A DNA stretch of 64,000 bases from Amaricoccus sp047275745 (GCF_047275745.1 NZ_JBKQWU010000004.1:1-64000), one strand, 5' to 3'. Shown: positions 42,613-53,339, counted from the stretch's first letter. The notes: generated from the letters alone by a model not told the origin. Program-made: numbers and translations.

Positions 42613-42687
42613 GATCAGCCGGACAAGATCGGCCGCGTGCCGGCCTGAGAAAGCGTCATTGAGAAAGCGACCCTGAGAGAGCGCCGC
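42610..42687 (+). repeat. 14-bp tandem TGA array downstream of the DUF4167 stop
   Basis: From the stop TGA at 42610, GATC recurs 14 bases apart (TGAGATCAGCCGGA, CAAGATCGGCCGCG). After an 8-base gap come TGAGAAAGCGTCAT (42646), TGAGAAAGCGACCC (42660) and TGAGAGAGCGCCGC (42674). The last three TGAs are spaced exactly 14. Confidence 0.88.
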
Positions 42688-42717
42688 CGGAGAGATCCGG
42701 GGGCGCTTTCGCCTTTT
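42680..42717 (+). terminator. Terminator between DUF4167 and rsmA
   Basis: AGCGCC pairs with GGCGCT and, past one G-G mismatch, CCGG with CCGG, around AGAGAT. TTTCGCCTTTT follows on the plus strand. It directly abuts the stop of the convergent rsmA. Confidence 0.7.
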
Positions 42718-43616
42718 CAGGCCCGCGTCACCGATCCGGGGTCCGATGCGGCGGCCACGGCGCGGGCGAGGGCGCAGAACGCTTCGAGCGACACCTGCTC
42801 CGCCCGCTCGGTCGGAGGGATGCCGGCGGCGCGCAGGAGATCCTCCACCTCCGGGCCGAGCGGTTTCAGACTGGCCCGCAGCATCTTGCGGCGCTGACCG
42901 AAGGCGAGCGCGACCACGCGGCTCAGCACGGCGGCGTCGGCGGGGAAGCGCGGCGCGTCGAGCCGGGCCAGATGCACGACGGCGCTCGTGACCTTCGGCG
43001 GCGGCGTGAATGCGCGGGGCGGCAGGTCGAAGGCGATCCGCGCCGTCGCGCGCCACTGCGCGAGGATCGAGAGCCGCCCATAGGCCTTCGACCCGGGCGC
43101 GGCGACGATCCGCTCGGCGACCTCGCGCTGGAACATGAGCGTCAGGCTCTGCCAGAACGGCGGCCAGACCGGAGGCGTCAGCCAGCGCACCAGAAGTTCG
43201 GTGCCCACGTTGTAGGGCAGGTTCGCGACGATGCGGATCGGCGAGGTCAGATGCTCCGCCGGATCGATCGCGAGCGCGTCCCCCGAGAGCACTGTCAGCC
43301 GTCCCGGCGCCGCCGCCGCGATCTCGGCGAGGGCCGGCAGGCAGCGCGGATCGCGCTCGACCGCCACGACATGGCGCGCGCCCTCCGCGAGCAGCGCGCG
43401 GGTGAGGCCGCCGGGTCCCGGCCCGACCTCCAGCACGTCGCAGGCGGTCAGGTCCCCGGCCCGGCGCGCGATCTTGCCGGTGAGATTCAGGTCGAGAAGG
43501 AAGTTCTGCCCGAGCGACTTCCGCGCGGAGAGACCATGCGCCGCGATCACCTCGCGAAGCGGCGGCAATCTGTCGAGACCACTGCCGGGACCAGAGCCGT
43601 CCAGTTCGGCGCTCAT
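42717..43616 (-). CDS. rsmA: 16S rRNA (adenine1518/1519-N6) dimethyltransferase KsgA
   Basis: 299 residues. It dimethylates two adenines in helix 45 of 16S rRNA. SAM-binding motif I is VLEVGPGPGGLTRALL, preceded by ARKSLGQNFLLD. The catalytic NLPY is in IVANLPYNVGTELL. The C-terminal helical domain includes FGQRRKMLRASLKPL. Last gene of the lptF-to-rsmA run, with a four-base ATGA overlap with pdxA; the pdxA-rsmA pairing is widespread. Confidence 0.97.
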   Translation of the reverse strand: MSAELDGSGPGSGLDRLPPLREVIAAHGLSARKSLGQNFLLDLNLTGKIARRAGDLTACDVLEVGPGPGGLTRALLAEGARHVVAVERDPRCLPALAEIAAAAPGRLTVLSGDALAIDPAEHLTSPIRIVANLPYNVGTELLVRWLTPPVWPPFWQSLTLMFQREVAERIVAAPGSKAYGRLSILAQWRATARIAFDLPPRAFTPPPKVTSAVVHLARLDAPRFPADAAVLSRVVALAFGQRRKMLRASLKPLGPEVEDLLRAAGIPPTERAEQVSLEAFCALARAVAAASDPGSVTRA

Positions 43617-44620
43617 GCCGGCCGCGCCGGGCCGAGGCCCATCCGGCTGAGACCCATCTCGCGCGCGAGGCGAAGCGCGGCGACGAGGCTCGACGGATTG
43701 GCGCGGTTCTGTCCGGCGATGTCATAGGCGGTGCCGTGATCGGGCGAGGCGCGGACGAAATCGAGACCGAGGGTTACGTTCACCCCGCCGTCGAAATCCA
43801 GCGTCTTCAACGGGATCAATGCCTGATCGTGATACATGCAGACCGCGGCGTCGTAGTTCGCCCGCGCCGCCGGGTGAAAGAGCGTATCGGCCGAACGCGG
43901 GCCGCTCAGATCCATCCCCTCGGCGCGGAGCCTGTCGAGAACCGGCGCGATGAGCTCGATTTCCTCCGCGCCCATCGCGCCGCCTTCGCCGGCGTGTGGG
44001 TTGAGGCCTGCGACCGCGATGCGGGGCCGGGCGATGCCGAAGTCGCGCCGGAGCCCCTGCCAGGTCACGCGCAGCGTCTGTTCGAGGAGATCGCCGGTCA
44101 ACGTTCGCGACACATCGGCGAGCGGGATGTGGATCGTGACCGGCACGACGCGAAGCGCGGGCGCGGCCAGCATCATCACCGGAAGCGGGGCGCCGGAGAG
44201 GCTGGCGAGAAATTCCGTATGACCGGGAAAGGCGAAGTTCGCCCCGTCGCGGAGCGCCTTCTTGTTGATCGGATTGGTGCAGACGGCGAGCGTCTCGCCC
44301 CTCCGGGTGAGTTCGACGGACCGCGCGATGATCTCGATCACCGCGCCCGCGTTCGCCGGATCGGGCTCCCCCGGCGTGACGGGGCGCGGCAAGGGATGCG
44401 GCAGGACCGGCAAGCCGTCCGGGAGGTCCGCCCGGGTCTCTCCCGGCATGGCGATCGGCCGGACGGGAAGGCCGAGACCGCGGCCGACCTCCGTCATGTG
44501 GTCCGGATCGCCCAGCAGGAAGAAATCGATTTCGCCCGCGAGTTGCGCCCAGGCCTTCAGGGCGATCTCGCCGCCGATGCCGGCCGGATCGCCCTGCGTC
44601 AGTACGATCGGCGGGATCAT
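43613..44620 (-). CDS. pdxA: 4-hydroxythreonine-4-phosphate dehydrogenase
   Basis: 335 residues. NAD-dependent step of the DXP-dependent vitamin B6 pathway. It starts PIVLTQGDPAGIGGEIAL. Metal-binding His residues lie in NFAFPGHTEFLA, VAGLNPHAGEGG and AVCMYHDQALIPLK. The end region DFVRASPDHGTAYDIAG is typical. It overlaps surA and rsmA by four bases each. The open frame upstream is shadow sequence inside surA. Confidence 0.97.
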   Translation of the reverse strand: MIPPIVLTQGDPAGIGGEIALKAWAQLAGEIDFFLLGDPDHMTEVGRGLGLPVRPIAMPGETRADLPDGLPVLPHPLPRPVTPGEPDPANAGAVIEIIARSVELTRRGETLAVCTNPINKKALRDGANFAFPGHTEFLASLSGAPLPVMMLAAPALRVVPVTIHIPLADVSRTLTGDLLEQTLRVTWQGLRRDFGIARPRIAVAGLNPHAGEGGAMGAEEIELIAPVLDRLRAEGMDLSGPRSADTLFHPAARANYDAAVCMYHDQALIPLKTLDFDGGVNVTLGLDFVRASPDHGTAYDIAGQNRANPSSLVAALRLAREMGLSRMGLGPARPA

Positions 44621-45555
44621 CGCTCGACGATCAGCGCGTCGCTCAGCAGCTCCTGCAGATAGCCCTCGCCGAAGCTGTTGATGCGTTCCGAGAACAGCTG
44701 CTGGCGCAGGTCGTCGCGCACCTCGGGATCGTTCGGATCGGGGGCGGGTCCGGGCGGCTGGTCGTAAACGGAGAGCAGTTTGATGATCGCGAGACCGCCC
44801 GCTACCGGAGTGGGGCGCGTGACCTGCCCGGGCCGCATCAGGGCGACCTGGTTGCGGACGGTGGCGGGAACCTGATCGATCGCCATCGGCGGCAGGGCTC
44901 CGCCTTCCGGACCAGTGGCCGAACGGCTGTATTCCCGGGCGGCCGCCGAGAAATCCCCGCCGCGCGACAGCCGGCGGTAGAGGTCGTCGGCGAGCGCGAC
45001 CGTCTCCGGCTCGCCGCGTTCGGCGAAGGGGATGGCAAGCTCGGCGAGCCGGACCATTTCCTTCGGCCGCCGCGCCTCGACCGCGAGCGCGCGGTCGAGA
45101 TCCTCCTCGGTCGGGGTCGCGCGCGCGCGGAACCGCTGGACCAGCACCTCGCGCCACATCATCCCGGCCTCGACGAAATCGTTCATCGTCTGCCGGTCGA
45201 TCCGGCGGGCTTCGAGCACCCGGGTCACATCCTCGGGCGCGAGGCCCCGCTGCCGCGCGAATTCCGTGATACCGTTCGCGATCGCGTCTTCGCCGAGGTC
45301 GATCCCCATCGCCTCGGCGGCCTGGACCTTGACCCTGTCCTCGGTCAGCTGCTCGACCGCGAGCGCGCGCAGGTCCCCCGTGCCGCCCAGCGCCTCGATG
45401 AGCCGGGTCCGCTGCTCGATGTCGTAGTTGGTGATCACCCCCTGGTTCACCGTCAGCGCCGGGCCATAGGGGTTTTCCGCCGCCGCCGCTCCATCCCCGA
45501 GGCCAAGTCCGCCGCCGATCAGCACCGCCGCGAGTATCGTCCCTTTGATCCGCAC
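44617..45555 (-). CDS. surA: SurA-type periplasmic peptidyl-prolyl isomerase/chaperone
   Basis: 312 residues from a GTG preceded by AGAGGG. A signal peptide (RIKGTILAAVLIGGGLGLG) ends near residue 25. A SurA N-terminal domain follows (VNQGVITNYDIEQRTRLIEAL), then one parvulin domain (about 170-265, DDLYRRLSRGGDFSAAAREYS and GLAIIKLLSVYD). This is shorter than E. coli SurA, which has two parvulin domains; single-domain forms are common in this group. It chaperones outer-membrane proteins, and its position next to lptD fits, as LptD is a SurA client. Confidence 0.92.
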   Translation of the reverse strand: MRIKGTILAAVLIGGGLGLGDGAAAAENPYGPALTVNQGVITNYDIEQRTRLIEALGGTGDLRALAVEQLTEDRVKVQAAEAMGIDLGEDAIANGITEFARQRGLAPEDVTRVLEARRIDRQTMNDFVEAGMMWREVLVQRFRARATPTEEDLDRALAVEARRPKEMVRLAELAIPFAERGEPETVALADDLYRRLSRGGDFSAAAREYSRSATGPEGGALPPMAIDQVPATVRNQVALMRPGQVTRPTPVAGGLAIIKLLSVYDQPPGPAPDPNDPEVRDDLRQQLFSERINSFGEGYLQELLSDALIVER

Positions 45556-45568
45556 GTCGCCCTCTCGT

Positions 45569-47773
45569 TCAACTCGGCCAGGCGGCGCAATCGCGCGCCG
45601 CCGGCCATTGTCTGCCGTTTCGCCCCCCGAGGCCCGCGAGCCGTACGCTGAAGCCGATCGAGGTGGAGGGCGGCACATTATTGGATGACGTATGGCGGCG
45701 CGAGACCGAAAGGTCGAATTCCGCGCAATCGTTGCCATAGATGACGCCGCCGCCCGTGCGCAGATTCTCGCGCGCCACGACGTCATAGCGCCAGAGGCCC
45801 CGGACCTCCCAGTTCGGCAAGACCCGGTAGCGCGCGTCGAGCCCGAATTCGTTCGTCTCGGGCTGCGGGCCGTAGTACGGGTTGTCGCTCTCGGCGAGAT
45901 AGATGTAGGAGGCGCGCAGGCCGCCGCTGTCGCCGAGATAGGTCATCATGAACTCGTTGCGGGTAAGCTCGAGATCGGCGTCGAACAGCGCCCGGTCGAC
46001 GAGGCTGAGTTCACGGCCGATGTCGAGCCGGAGCGCCGAGACCATGTCGGACCATTTCCCGGCGAGGCCCGTGCTTTCGTAGAACGCCTCGTCCGGCGTG
46101 GCGCGCACCACCCGGCCGAGCATCGCGCCGAGCGACCAGCCCGCCGGATCGTAGCGGGTGTAGGTGGCGCCCAGGTTCGCACGAAGCCCGGTCTCGATCC
46201 GGTCCTCGCCGGGGAAGCGGTTGAGCGCGAAGAGGTTGGTCTCGTCGAACTCCACGAGGGTCGAATCGTTGTTGGGAACATCGAATTCGCCGATCGTGTC
46301 GGACCAGATCACCTGCATGATCGGCTCGACCACATGGCTGACCACACCGCGCGCGGAGGCGGCGGTCCGTGCGAAGGGCCAGCGCAGCTCGACGTTGACG
46401 TTGGGCTCGGCCCGGTACATCGCCTGGTCGGGGAAGCTCGGATCGTCCCAGACCCGGTACATGTCGAAATCGCCGATCGCGCCCGCGCTCGCCAGCACGC
46501 CCTGCGGCAGTGTCCAGGAGCGGCGCCAGTCGAGCGCGCCGCCGAGCCTGAGCGCGTCCTGACCGTCGGCGCGCACGACGCTGAGGCCCTGCGCCTCGAC
46601 ACCGAACTGCCCGCCGATCCGCTCGGGCGTCATGAGGCCGCGGTAGGTGAAGGTGAGCGGCACGACCGGCAGCGTGCTGCTGGCCTGTTCCTCGCGCATG
46701 CTCTGGAAGGCGAGCGAGTCGAGTTCGAAATAGTCGTTGCTCCGGGTGCGCGTGAGCCGGGCGTAGCTGGTCAGCAGGTCGGCGTCGGAATAGTCGAACT
46801 GCTGCAGGAAGGCGTCGTCGCTGGCGACGGCGAGGTTGAAATCCGTGGTGAAGCCGGTCCCGAAGCCGAAATCGTCGAGCGCGAAGGCGCCGGTCGCGAA
46901 GGCGGCGCCGCGGCCGAACTCGCCCTCCATGCCGTCATCGAGGGAGAAGACGCCGTTGAAGTCGAAGCCGCCGGAGTCGAACCGCTGCCGGTACTCGCCC
47001 TCGAAGAGCTTCGCGCCAGAACTGGTCAGGAAGGGCGTCAGCGTCGCGTCGGAGGAAGGGCCGATGACGCGGTAATACGGCACCTTCACGCCGAAACCGT
47101 AGATGTCGGAATGGCGTGCCATGGGAAAGAGCACGCCGCTCGCGCGGCCCACGGCGGGATCGGGCACGCTCATGCGCGGCACCCAGGCGACCGGCCAGCC
47201 GAAGAGCTGCAGCGTCGCATCCTCGAGGTAGATCCGCCGGGCCACGTCGTCCTGGGTGATGCGGGCGGCGCGAAGCGACCAGGTCGGCGTGCTGTTTCCC
47301 GCGCAGATCACACAGGAACTGGCGACGGCCCGGTAGAGCGTCGTGTAGCGCCCCTCGCTGCGGCGTGCCTCGGCGGCGGCGATCTGGAGCTTCTCGCCGA
47401 TCAGCACCTGCGCGCTCTCGATGAGACCTTCGCGGATGTCAGGCGTCAGCGCCGCGTTGCCCGCCAGCATCACGCCGCTTTCCGGATCGGAGAGCGAGAT
47501 CGGCCCCGTCGCCCGGATCTCGCCGGCGCGTTCGTCATAGGTGATCGCGCGGGCGCGCAGCACCCGGCCCTCGTAGAGTACCTCGACATTTCCGACCGCG
47601 GTCAGCTGTCCCGTTTCGCGGTCGTAGGAGACGCTGTCGGCGATCAGCGTGGCGGGCAGGTCGCCCTCCTCGGCCGCCCCCTCCCGCCGCTCCTGCGCGA
47701 CCCCCGAGCCCAACCCGGTACCCAGCCCGAGAAGCACCAGACCCAACGCAAGAAGATAACTGCTTCGCGCCAC
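45569..47773 (-). CDS. lptD: LPS-assembly protein LptD
   Basis: 734 residues. A signal peptide precedes an OstA-like N-terminal domain (about 40-150, ATLIADSVSYDRETGQLTAVGN) that receives lipopolysaccharide from LptA. A 26-strand-type beta-barrel follows, with barrel-like alternation and aromatic strand ends. Cysteines sit in ASSCVICAGN, GNDCAEFDL and near the C-terminus, consistent with the inter-domain disulfides of LptD. Outer membrane. It lies 28 bases downstream of lptG and 13 upstream of surA. Confidence 0.96.
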   Translation of the reverse strand: MARSSYLLALGLVLLGLGTGLGSGVAQERREGAAEEGDLPATLIADSVSYDRETGQLTAVGNVEVLYEGRVLRARAITYDERAGEIRATGPISLSDPESGVMLAGNAALTPDIREGLIESAQVLIGEKLQIAAAEARRSEGRYTTLYRAVASSCVICAGNSTPTWSLRAARITQDDVARRIYLEDATLQLFGWPVAWVPRMSVPDPAVGRASGVLFPMARHSDIYGFGVKVPYYRVIGPSSDATLTPFLTSSGAKLFEGEYRQRFDSGGFDFNGVFSLDDGMEGEFGRGAAFATGAFALDDFGFGTGFTTDFNLAVASDDAFLQQFDYSDADLLTSYARLTRTRSNDYFELDSLAFQSMREEQASSTLPVVPLTFTYRGLMTPERIGGQFGVEAQGLSVVRADGQDALRLGGALDWRRSWTLPQGVLASAGAIGDFDMYRVWDDPSFPDQAMYRAEPNVNVELRWPFARTAASARGVVSHVVEPIMQVIWSDTIGEFDVPNNDSTLVEFDETNLFALNRFPGEDRIETGLRANLGATYTRYDPAGWSLGAMLGRVVRATPDEAFYESTGLAGKWSDMVSALRLDIGRELSLVDRALFDADLELTRNEFMMTYLGDSGGLRASYIYLAESDNPYYGPQPETNEFGLDARYRVLPNWEVRGLWRYDVVARENLRTGGGVIYGNDCAEFDLSVSRRHTSSNNVPPSTSIGFSVRLAGLGGRNGRQWPAARDCAAWPS

Positions 47774-47801
47774 GCGCCGTCCTCGCTGCCTCGCCCCGTG
47801 A

Positions 47802-48899
47802 TTAGCCGTCTTCGAGGTGCAACAGCAAGCCCAGCGACAGCAGGATCGCCGCGACGGGTGGCGTCCAGGCCGCGGCGAGGATCGGGATCTGTCCGTCCGC
47901 GCCGAGGGATTCGGTGAAGTTCTTCAGGAAATAGAGCGCGAACCCCGCGAGCACCGAGAGCAGGATCATGACGCCGGTCTGCCCGAAGCGCGTGGGCCTG
48001 AGCGCGAAGGACGCGCCGATCAGCACCATGGCGGCGAAGAGCGCGGGCTTCGCGAGTTCGCTCTGCAGGAACAGCCGGTGGCGCAGGCCGGAGAAACCCG
48101 ATTCCTCCATCGTCGCGATGAAGCTTCCGAGGTGCCAGAAACCGACGACCTCGGGCGGGGAGAAACTGTCGAGGATCTGGTCCGAGGTGAGGGTCGAGGC
48201 GAGGGTGATGCGGCCGCCCGAGACGACCCGCTCGAACCGGCCCTCCGCGTCCCGGTCCCATTGCGTCGCCTGTTCCAGCACCCATTCCCCGGCGCCGAGC
48301 CGGGCCGCGAGCGCGTCGATGCGCGAATAGATCGTCCCGCCCTCGTCGAAGCGGAACATGCGCACGCGGCTCAGGATCGTGCCGTTGGGATTGGTACGCG
48401 CGGCCTGGATGACGGTCTGACCTCCCGGCGTGTCCGCCTGCCGGAGCCAGACGCCATCGGTGGAGAAGGACATCTGGCTGCCGCCGCCCTCTTCGAAATC
48501 CTCCTCCACGACCAGCCCGCGCTTGATCGTCGCCGCGACGAAGGGATTGACCGCGGCGACGAAGAAGATGCCGAGGACGACGGAGGCGGCGACCGGAACG
48601 CGGATGAGCCGGAGCGCCGAGATCCCGGCGGCGCGCATCACGACGAGTTCGCTCGTCCGGGCGAAGCCGAGGAAGGTCACGAGGCTCGCGAGCATCAGGA
48701 CGAGCGGGAAGACCTGATAGAGCGTCTCCGGCGCCTCGAGCAGCGTCACCTCCATGACATCGCCCGCCGAGGCGCCGGAGTCGGCGTAGCGCCGCAGGTT
48801 CTCGACGCCGCCGAAGAGCAGCATGACCAGCGTGATGATCGCGAAGACCGACAGGACCGACCGCAGGAAGCGGCGGAGAACGTAGCGCCAGAGCGTCAT
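47802..48899 (-). CDS. lptG: LPS export ABC transporter permease LptG
   Basis: 365 residues. YjgP/YjgQ family: hydrophobic segments near the N-terminus (SVLSVFAIITLVMLLFGG) and at the C-terminus (VMILLSVLAGFALYFLKNF), with a periplasmic jellyroll between. The coupling-helix region GFARTSELVVMRAAGIS contacts LptB. With LptF and LptB it extracts lipopolysaccharide from the inner membrane. Four-base overlap with lptF. lptB is not in the window. Confidence 0.95.
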   Translation of the reverse strand: MTLWRYVLRRFLRSVLSVFAIITLVMLLFGGVENLRRYADSGASAGDVMEVTLLEAPETLYQVFPLVLMLASLVTFLGFARTSELVVMRAAGISALRLIRVPVAASVVLGIFFVAAVNPFVAATIKRGLVVEEDFEEGGGSQMSFSTDGVWLRQADTPGGQTVIQAARTNPNGTILSRVRMFRFDEGGTIYSRIDALAARLGAGEWVLEQATQWDRDAEGRFERVVSGGRITLASTLTSDQILDSFSPPEVVGFWHLGSFIATMEESGFSGLRHRLFLQSELAKPALFAAMVLIGASFALRPTRFGQTGVMILLSVLAGFALYFLKNFTESLGADGQIPILAAAWTPPVAAILLSLGLLLHLEDG

Positions 48900-50023
48900 G
48901 CCGGGGCTCCCGAGGATTGGCGTGGCCGCCGGCCCGGCCGCGACAGGCGCCGCGCGAGGACACCGACGTAGACGAGGCCGAGCAGCACGGAGACATACAT
49001 GAGCGGCCAGGCCGCGGCGTTCCCGCGCACCTCCGAGCGTGTCGCGAAGGTCACGATCTGCAGGATGACCGCGACGCCGATCGCGACGATGACGCGCCGG
49101 CCGAAGCCGCTCCGCCGATAGCCGCCCGCGAGGATCGTCACCATCGCGACCATCGGATAGAGCATCGCGAGGATCGGCAGCGAGAGCTTGTAATGCCCCT
49201 CGGCCACGTAGTCGCCGAGGCCGTAGCGGCCGGAGGCGAGCATCTCCTCGCTGGGGAAGAGCAGGTCGCCGACCCAGTATTCCGACGGCCGCGGAATCCG
49301 CGTCGACTGCTCGCGCAACAGCTCGCTCAGGTCGAAGACGAACTGGTCGAAGCGCACGGTGTTGATCTGCTGGCTGTTCTCATTCAGCGTGATCGCCACG
49401 CCGTCGCGCATCACGAGCCGCGCTTCCATGCCTTCGCGGAGGAGCAGCGCATGGTCCGCCGAATAGGTGATCGGCCGGGCGAATTCGCGCTGGTCGTTGA
49501 GGAAGATCCCGGCCATCTCGCCCTCGCGGCTCGTGTCGGTGATGAAGAGCGTGATCCCCGGCATCGGATGCAGGAACTGCCGCTCGACGATCAGCGCCTG
49601 GGCGAGATCGGAGCGGATCGCCTGCGTGCGTTCGGCGAGCGCGGTACCCGCGGCGGGGACGAGAAAGAGCAGGACCGCGGCCATCGCCGCCCCCATGATC
49701 GCGCCGAAGATCGCGACCGGCCGGAGCAGCCCGAACGGCCCGAGACCCGATGCCATCATGACGACGAGCTCGCTTTCGCCGAAGAGCTTGTTGACCGCGT
49801 AGAGCGCCGCCCCGATCGCCGAGAGCGGCAGCACGATGACGAGCACCTGCGGCATGACGAGCGCCGAGAAGGTCAGGAAGATCGACGCGCCCTGACCGCT
49901 CGCGATCACCGTGTCGATCAGCCGGACGGCCTGGGTGAGCCAGACGACCCCGGTGAAGACGAGTACGAAGAACCCGAGCGCGCCCACGAGCTGGCCGAGG
50001 ATATAGCTGTCCAGTCGCTTCAA
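48896..50023 (-). CDS. lptF: LPS export ABC transporter permease LptF
   Basis: 375 residues, the same family as the next gene. N-terminal membrane segment (LVGALGFFVLVFTGVVWLTQA). The coupling helix near LFGESELVVMMASGLGPFGLL and a periplasmic jellyroll (LFITDTSREGEMAGIFLND) are present, with further membrane segments at the C-terminus. First gene of the minus-strand envelope operon. It is divergent from pepA across about 90 bases, which should hold both promoters. Confidence 0.95.
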   Translation of the reverse strand: MKRLDSYILGQLVGALGFFVLVFTGVVWLTQAVRLIDTVIASGQGASIFLTFSALVMPQVLVIVLPLSAIGAALYAVNKLFGESELVVMMASGLGPFGLLRPVAIFGAIMGAAMAAVLLFLVPAAGTALAERTQAIRSDLAQALIVERQFLHPMPGITLFITDTSREGEMAGIFLNDQREFARPITYSADHALLLREGMEARLVMRDGVAITLNENSQQINTVRFDQFVFDLSELLREQSTRIPRPSEYWVGDLLFPSEEMLASGRYGLGDYVAEGHYKLSLPILAMLYPMVAMVTILAGGYRRSGFGRRVIVAIGVAVILQIVTFATRSEVRGNAAAWPLMYVSVLLGLVYVGVLARRLSRPGRRPRQSSGAPA

Positions 50024-50112
50024 AGGGTCCTCGCTCCGGCCCGCGCGGCCTTGGCTAGCCTGGCGAAAGCCGTTAGTCCTTGCGCTTCGGACTGCAACTT
50101 ACGGAGACCGCC

Positions 50113-51588
<1,476 letters not shown>

Positions 51589-51593
51589 TCAAG

Positions 51594-52052
51594 ATGGCGG
51601 AGGTGCTATTCTACCACCTGACGCATTCGTCGCTGGAACAGAACCTGCCGGATCTGCTCGAAAAGACGCTGGCGCGCGGTTGGCGCGCGCTGGTGCGCTG
51701 CGGCTCGGAAGCGGGGCTCGCCGCGCTCGACGAGCGGCTCTGGACGTGGCGCGACGACGCGTTCCTGCCGCATGGCACCGCGCGCGGACCCCATCCCGCG
51801 CGGCAGCCGATCTATCTCACGCTCGGCGAGGAGAATCCGAACGCGGCGGATGTGCTGATGCTGGTCGACGGCGCGCGGGCGGGCGTTCCCGAGATGTCCG
51901 GCTTCACCCGCGCCTGCCTGATCTTCGACGGCGCCGATGCCGAGGCGGTCGATGCCGCCCGCCGCGACTGGCGCGCGGTGCGCGACGCGGGGCTGCCCGC
52001 GAAATACTGGGCGCAGGAGAACGGCCGCTGGACGCAGAAGGCGGCGTCCTGA
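51594..52052 (+). CDS. holC: DNA polymerase III subunit chi
   Basis: 152 residues. It starts EVLFYHLTHSSLEQNLPDLL, has LDERLWTWRDDAFLPHG, and ends with RRDWRAVRDAGLPAKYWAQ, all standard for HolC. Chi links the clamp loader to single-strand-binding protein at the replication fork. The pepA-holC pairing is conserved. Confidence 0.95.
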   Translation: MAEVLFYHLTHSSLEQNLPDLLEKTLARGWRALVRCGSEAGLAALDERLWTWRDDAFLPHGTARGPHPARQPIYLTLGEENPNAADVLMLVDGARAGVPEMSGFTRACLIFDGADAEAVDAARRDWRAVRDAGLPAKYWAQENGRWTQKAAS

Positions 52053-52086
52053 GCCTCCGCGTCCCGAACCGTGCCGCCGGGGGCGG

Positions 52087-52674
52087 TCAGGGCACCAGCC
52101 GCATCCTGTCGCCCTCGATCTCGATCCGCGAGAACCGGTCGAGGAAATCCATGCCCAGAAGCGAGATCCCGAGCCCGCCGGCGCTGACATTCGCCCGGAC
52201 GTTCGAGACATCGAGTTCGCCGAGCGCGATACGGCGCAACCGGACCGGCGCGAGTTGCACCAGCCCGTTCGCGGTCTGCGCCCGGGAGAGATAGTTCAAC
52301 TCGTCCACGTCGATGCCGGCGGCGCTCGCGTCATCGCGCGAGAGCACGATCCGCGTCGCGCCGGTGTCGATCATGAAGGTCACCGGCGCGCCGTTCACCT
52401 CCAGCGCCGCGTAGAAATGCCCGTCCCGCTGGCGGCGAAGCTCGATCGTATCGCCGTCGAGCCGCGTCGTCGCTGGGAAGAGATTGTCGCGGAGCGTGTC
52501 GCGATAGGAATAGGCGAAGATCGCCATCAGGAAGATCAGGACCCAGAGCAGGATGTCGCGCAGGCCCCGCAGACTCGCCCGGCCGCCGAAGCCGAAGACG
52601 CCCAGCAGGAACAGCAGAATGAGGCCCAGGTAGATCGCCCGTGCGATCTCGTCCCCGGTGAGCCCGTCGATCAT
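52087..52674 (-). CDS. Retropepsin-like aspartic protease, membrane anchored
   Basis: 195 residues. Two N-terminal membrane segments (AIYLGLILLFLLGVFGF and ILLWVLIFLMAIFAYSY) are followed by a single retropepsin-like domain. The catalytic Asp is in VTFMIDTGATRIVLS, and GISLLGMDFLDRFSRIEIEG ends the domain, as in the TIGR02281 family. A single domain implies an active dimer, probably facing the periplasm. It overlaps the MarC gene by four bases. Confidence 0.92.
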   Translation of the reverse strand: MIDGLTGDEIARAIYLGLILLFLLGVFGFGGRASLRGLRDILLWVLIFLMAIFAYSYRDTLRDNLFPATTRLDGDTIELRRQRDGHFYAALEVNGAPVTFMIDTGATRIVLSRDDASAAGIDVDELNYLSRAQTANGLVQLAPVRLRRIALGELDVSNVRANVSAGGLGISLLGMDFLDRFSRIEIEGDRMRLVP

Positions 52675-53339
52675 TCGGGGGTCACCGGCAGGACCCCGAT
52701 GTCGCCGAGGCCATCGAGCACGAACTGCACCGCGAGCGCCGCCAGCAGCATGCCGAAAAGCCGGGTCACGACGACGACGCCGTTATGGCCGAGGATGCGC
52801 TCGGTCAGATTGCCGGCGCGGAAGACCAGATAGGTGAGCCCCACGACAACGAGCATCACCCCCAGCACGGCGACCAGGCCGAGGATGTCGCCCTGGTTCT
52901 CGCCGCCGAGCAGGATCATCGTCGCGAGCGCGCCCGGGCCGGCGATGAGCGGCATCGCGAGCGGGAAGACCGAAGGATCGGCGGGCTCAAACCCGCCGTC
53001 CGCCGTCGGATGCGTGGCGGAGGACGCTTCGGCGACATGTTTCTCGCGACGCGCGCTGCGCTTCTCGAAGAGCATGTCCACCGCGATCAGGAAGAGAAGC
53101 AGCCCGCCCGAGATCCGGAAGGCGGGCAGGCTGATCCCCACGGTCGCGATCAGCGGCTCGCCCGCGAGGCCGAAGACGGCGAGCAGGCCACCGCCGACGA
53201 GCACCGCGCGCAGCCCGACGGCGTTGCGCTGCGCCGGCGTCATGCCGCGGGTCAGCGAGACGAAGACCGGGGCGAGGCCGATGGGATCGATGGTGACGAA
53301 GAGCGCGACGAATGTCGTGGCCAGCTCCTCGGGCGACAT
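52671..53339 (-). CDS. MarC family integral membrane protein
   Basis: 222 residues, about six hydrophobic segments. LFVTIDPIGLAPVFVSLTRG opens the first repeat and PLAMPLIAGPGALATMILL the second, both MarC hallmarks. A hydrophilic loop separates the halves. Despite the old name, MarC proteins are not shown to give drug resistance. It is coupled to the ABC-F gene by TGATG and to the aspartic protease gene by an ATGA overlap. Confidence 0.93.
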   Translation of the reverse strand: MSPEELATTFVALFVTIDPIGLAPVFVSLTRGMTPAQRNAVGLRAVLVGGGLLAVFGLAGEPLIATVGISLPAFRISGGLLLFLIAVDMLFEKRSARREKHVAEASSATHPTADGGFEPADPSVFPLAMPLIAGPGALATMILLGGENQGDILGLVAVLGVMLVVVGLTYLVFRAGNLTERILGHNGVVVVTRLFGMLLAALAVQFVLDGLGDIGVLPVTPE

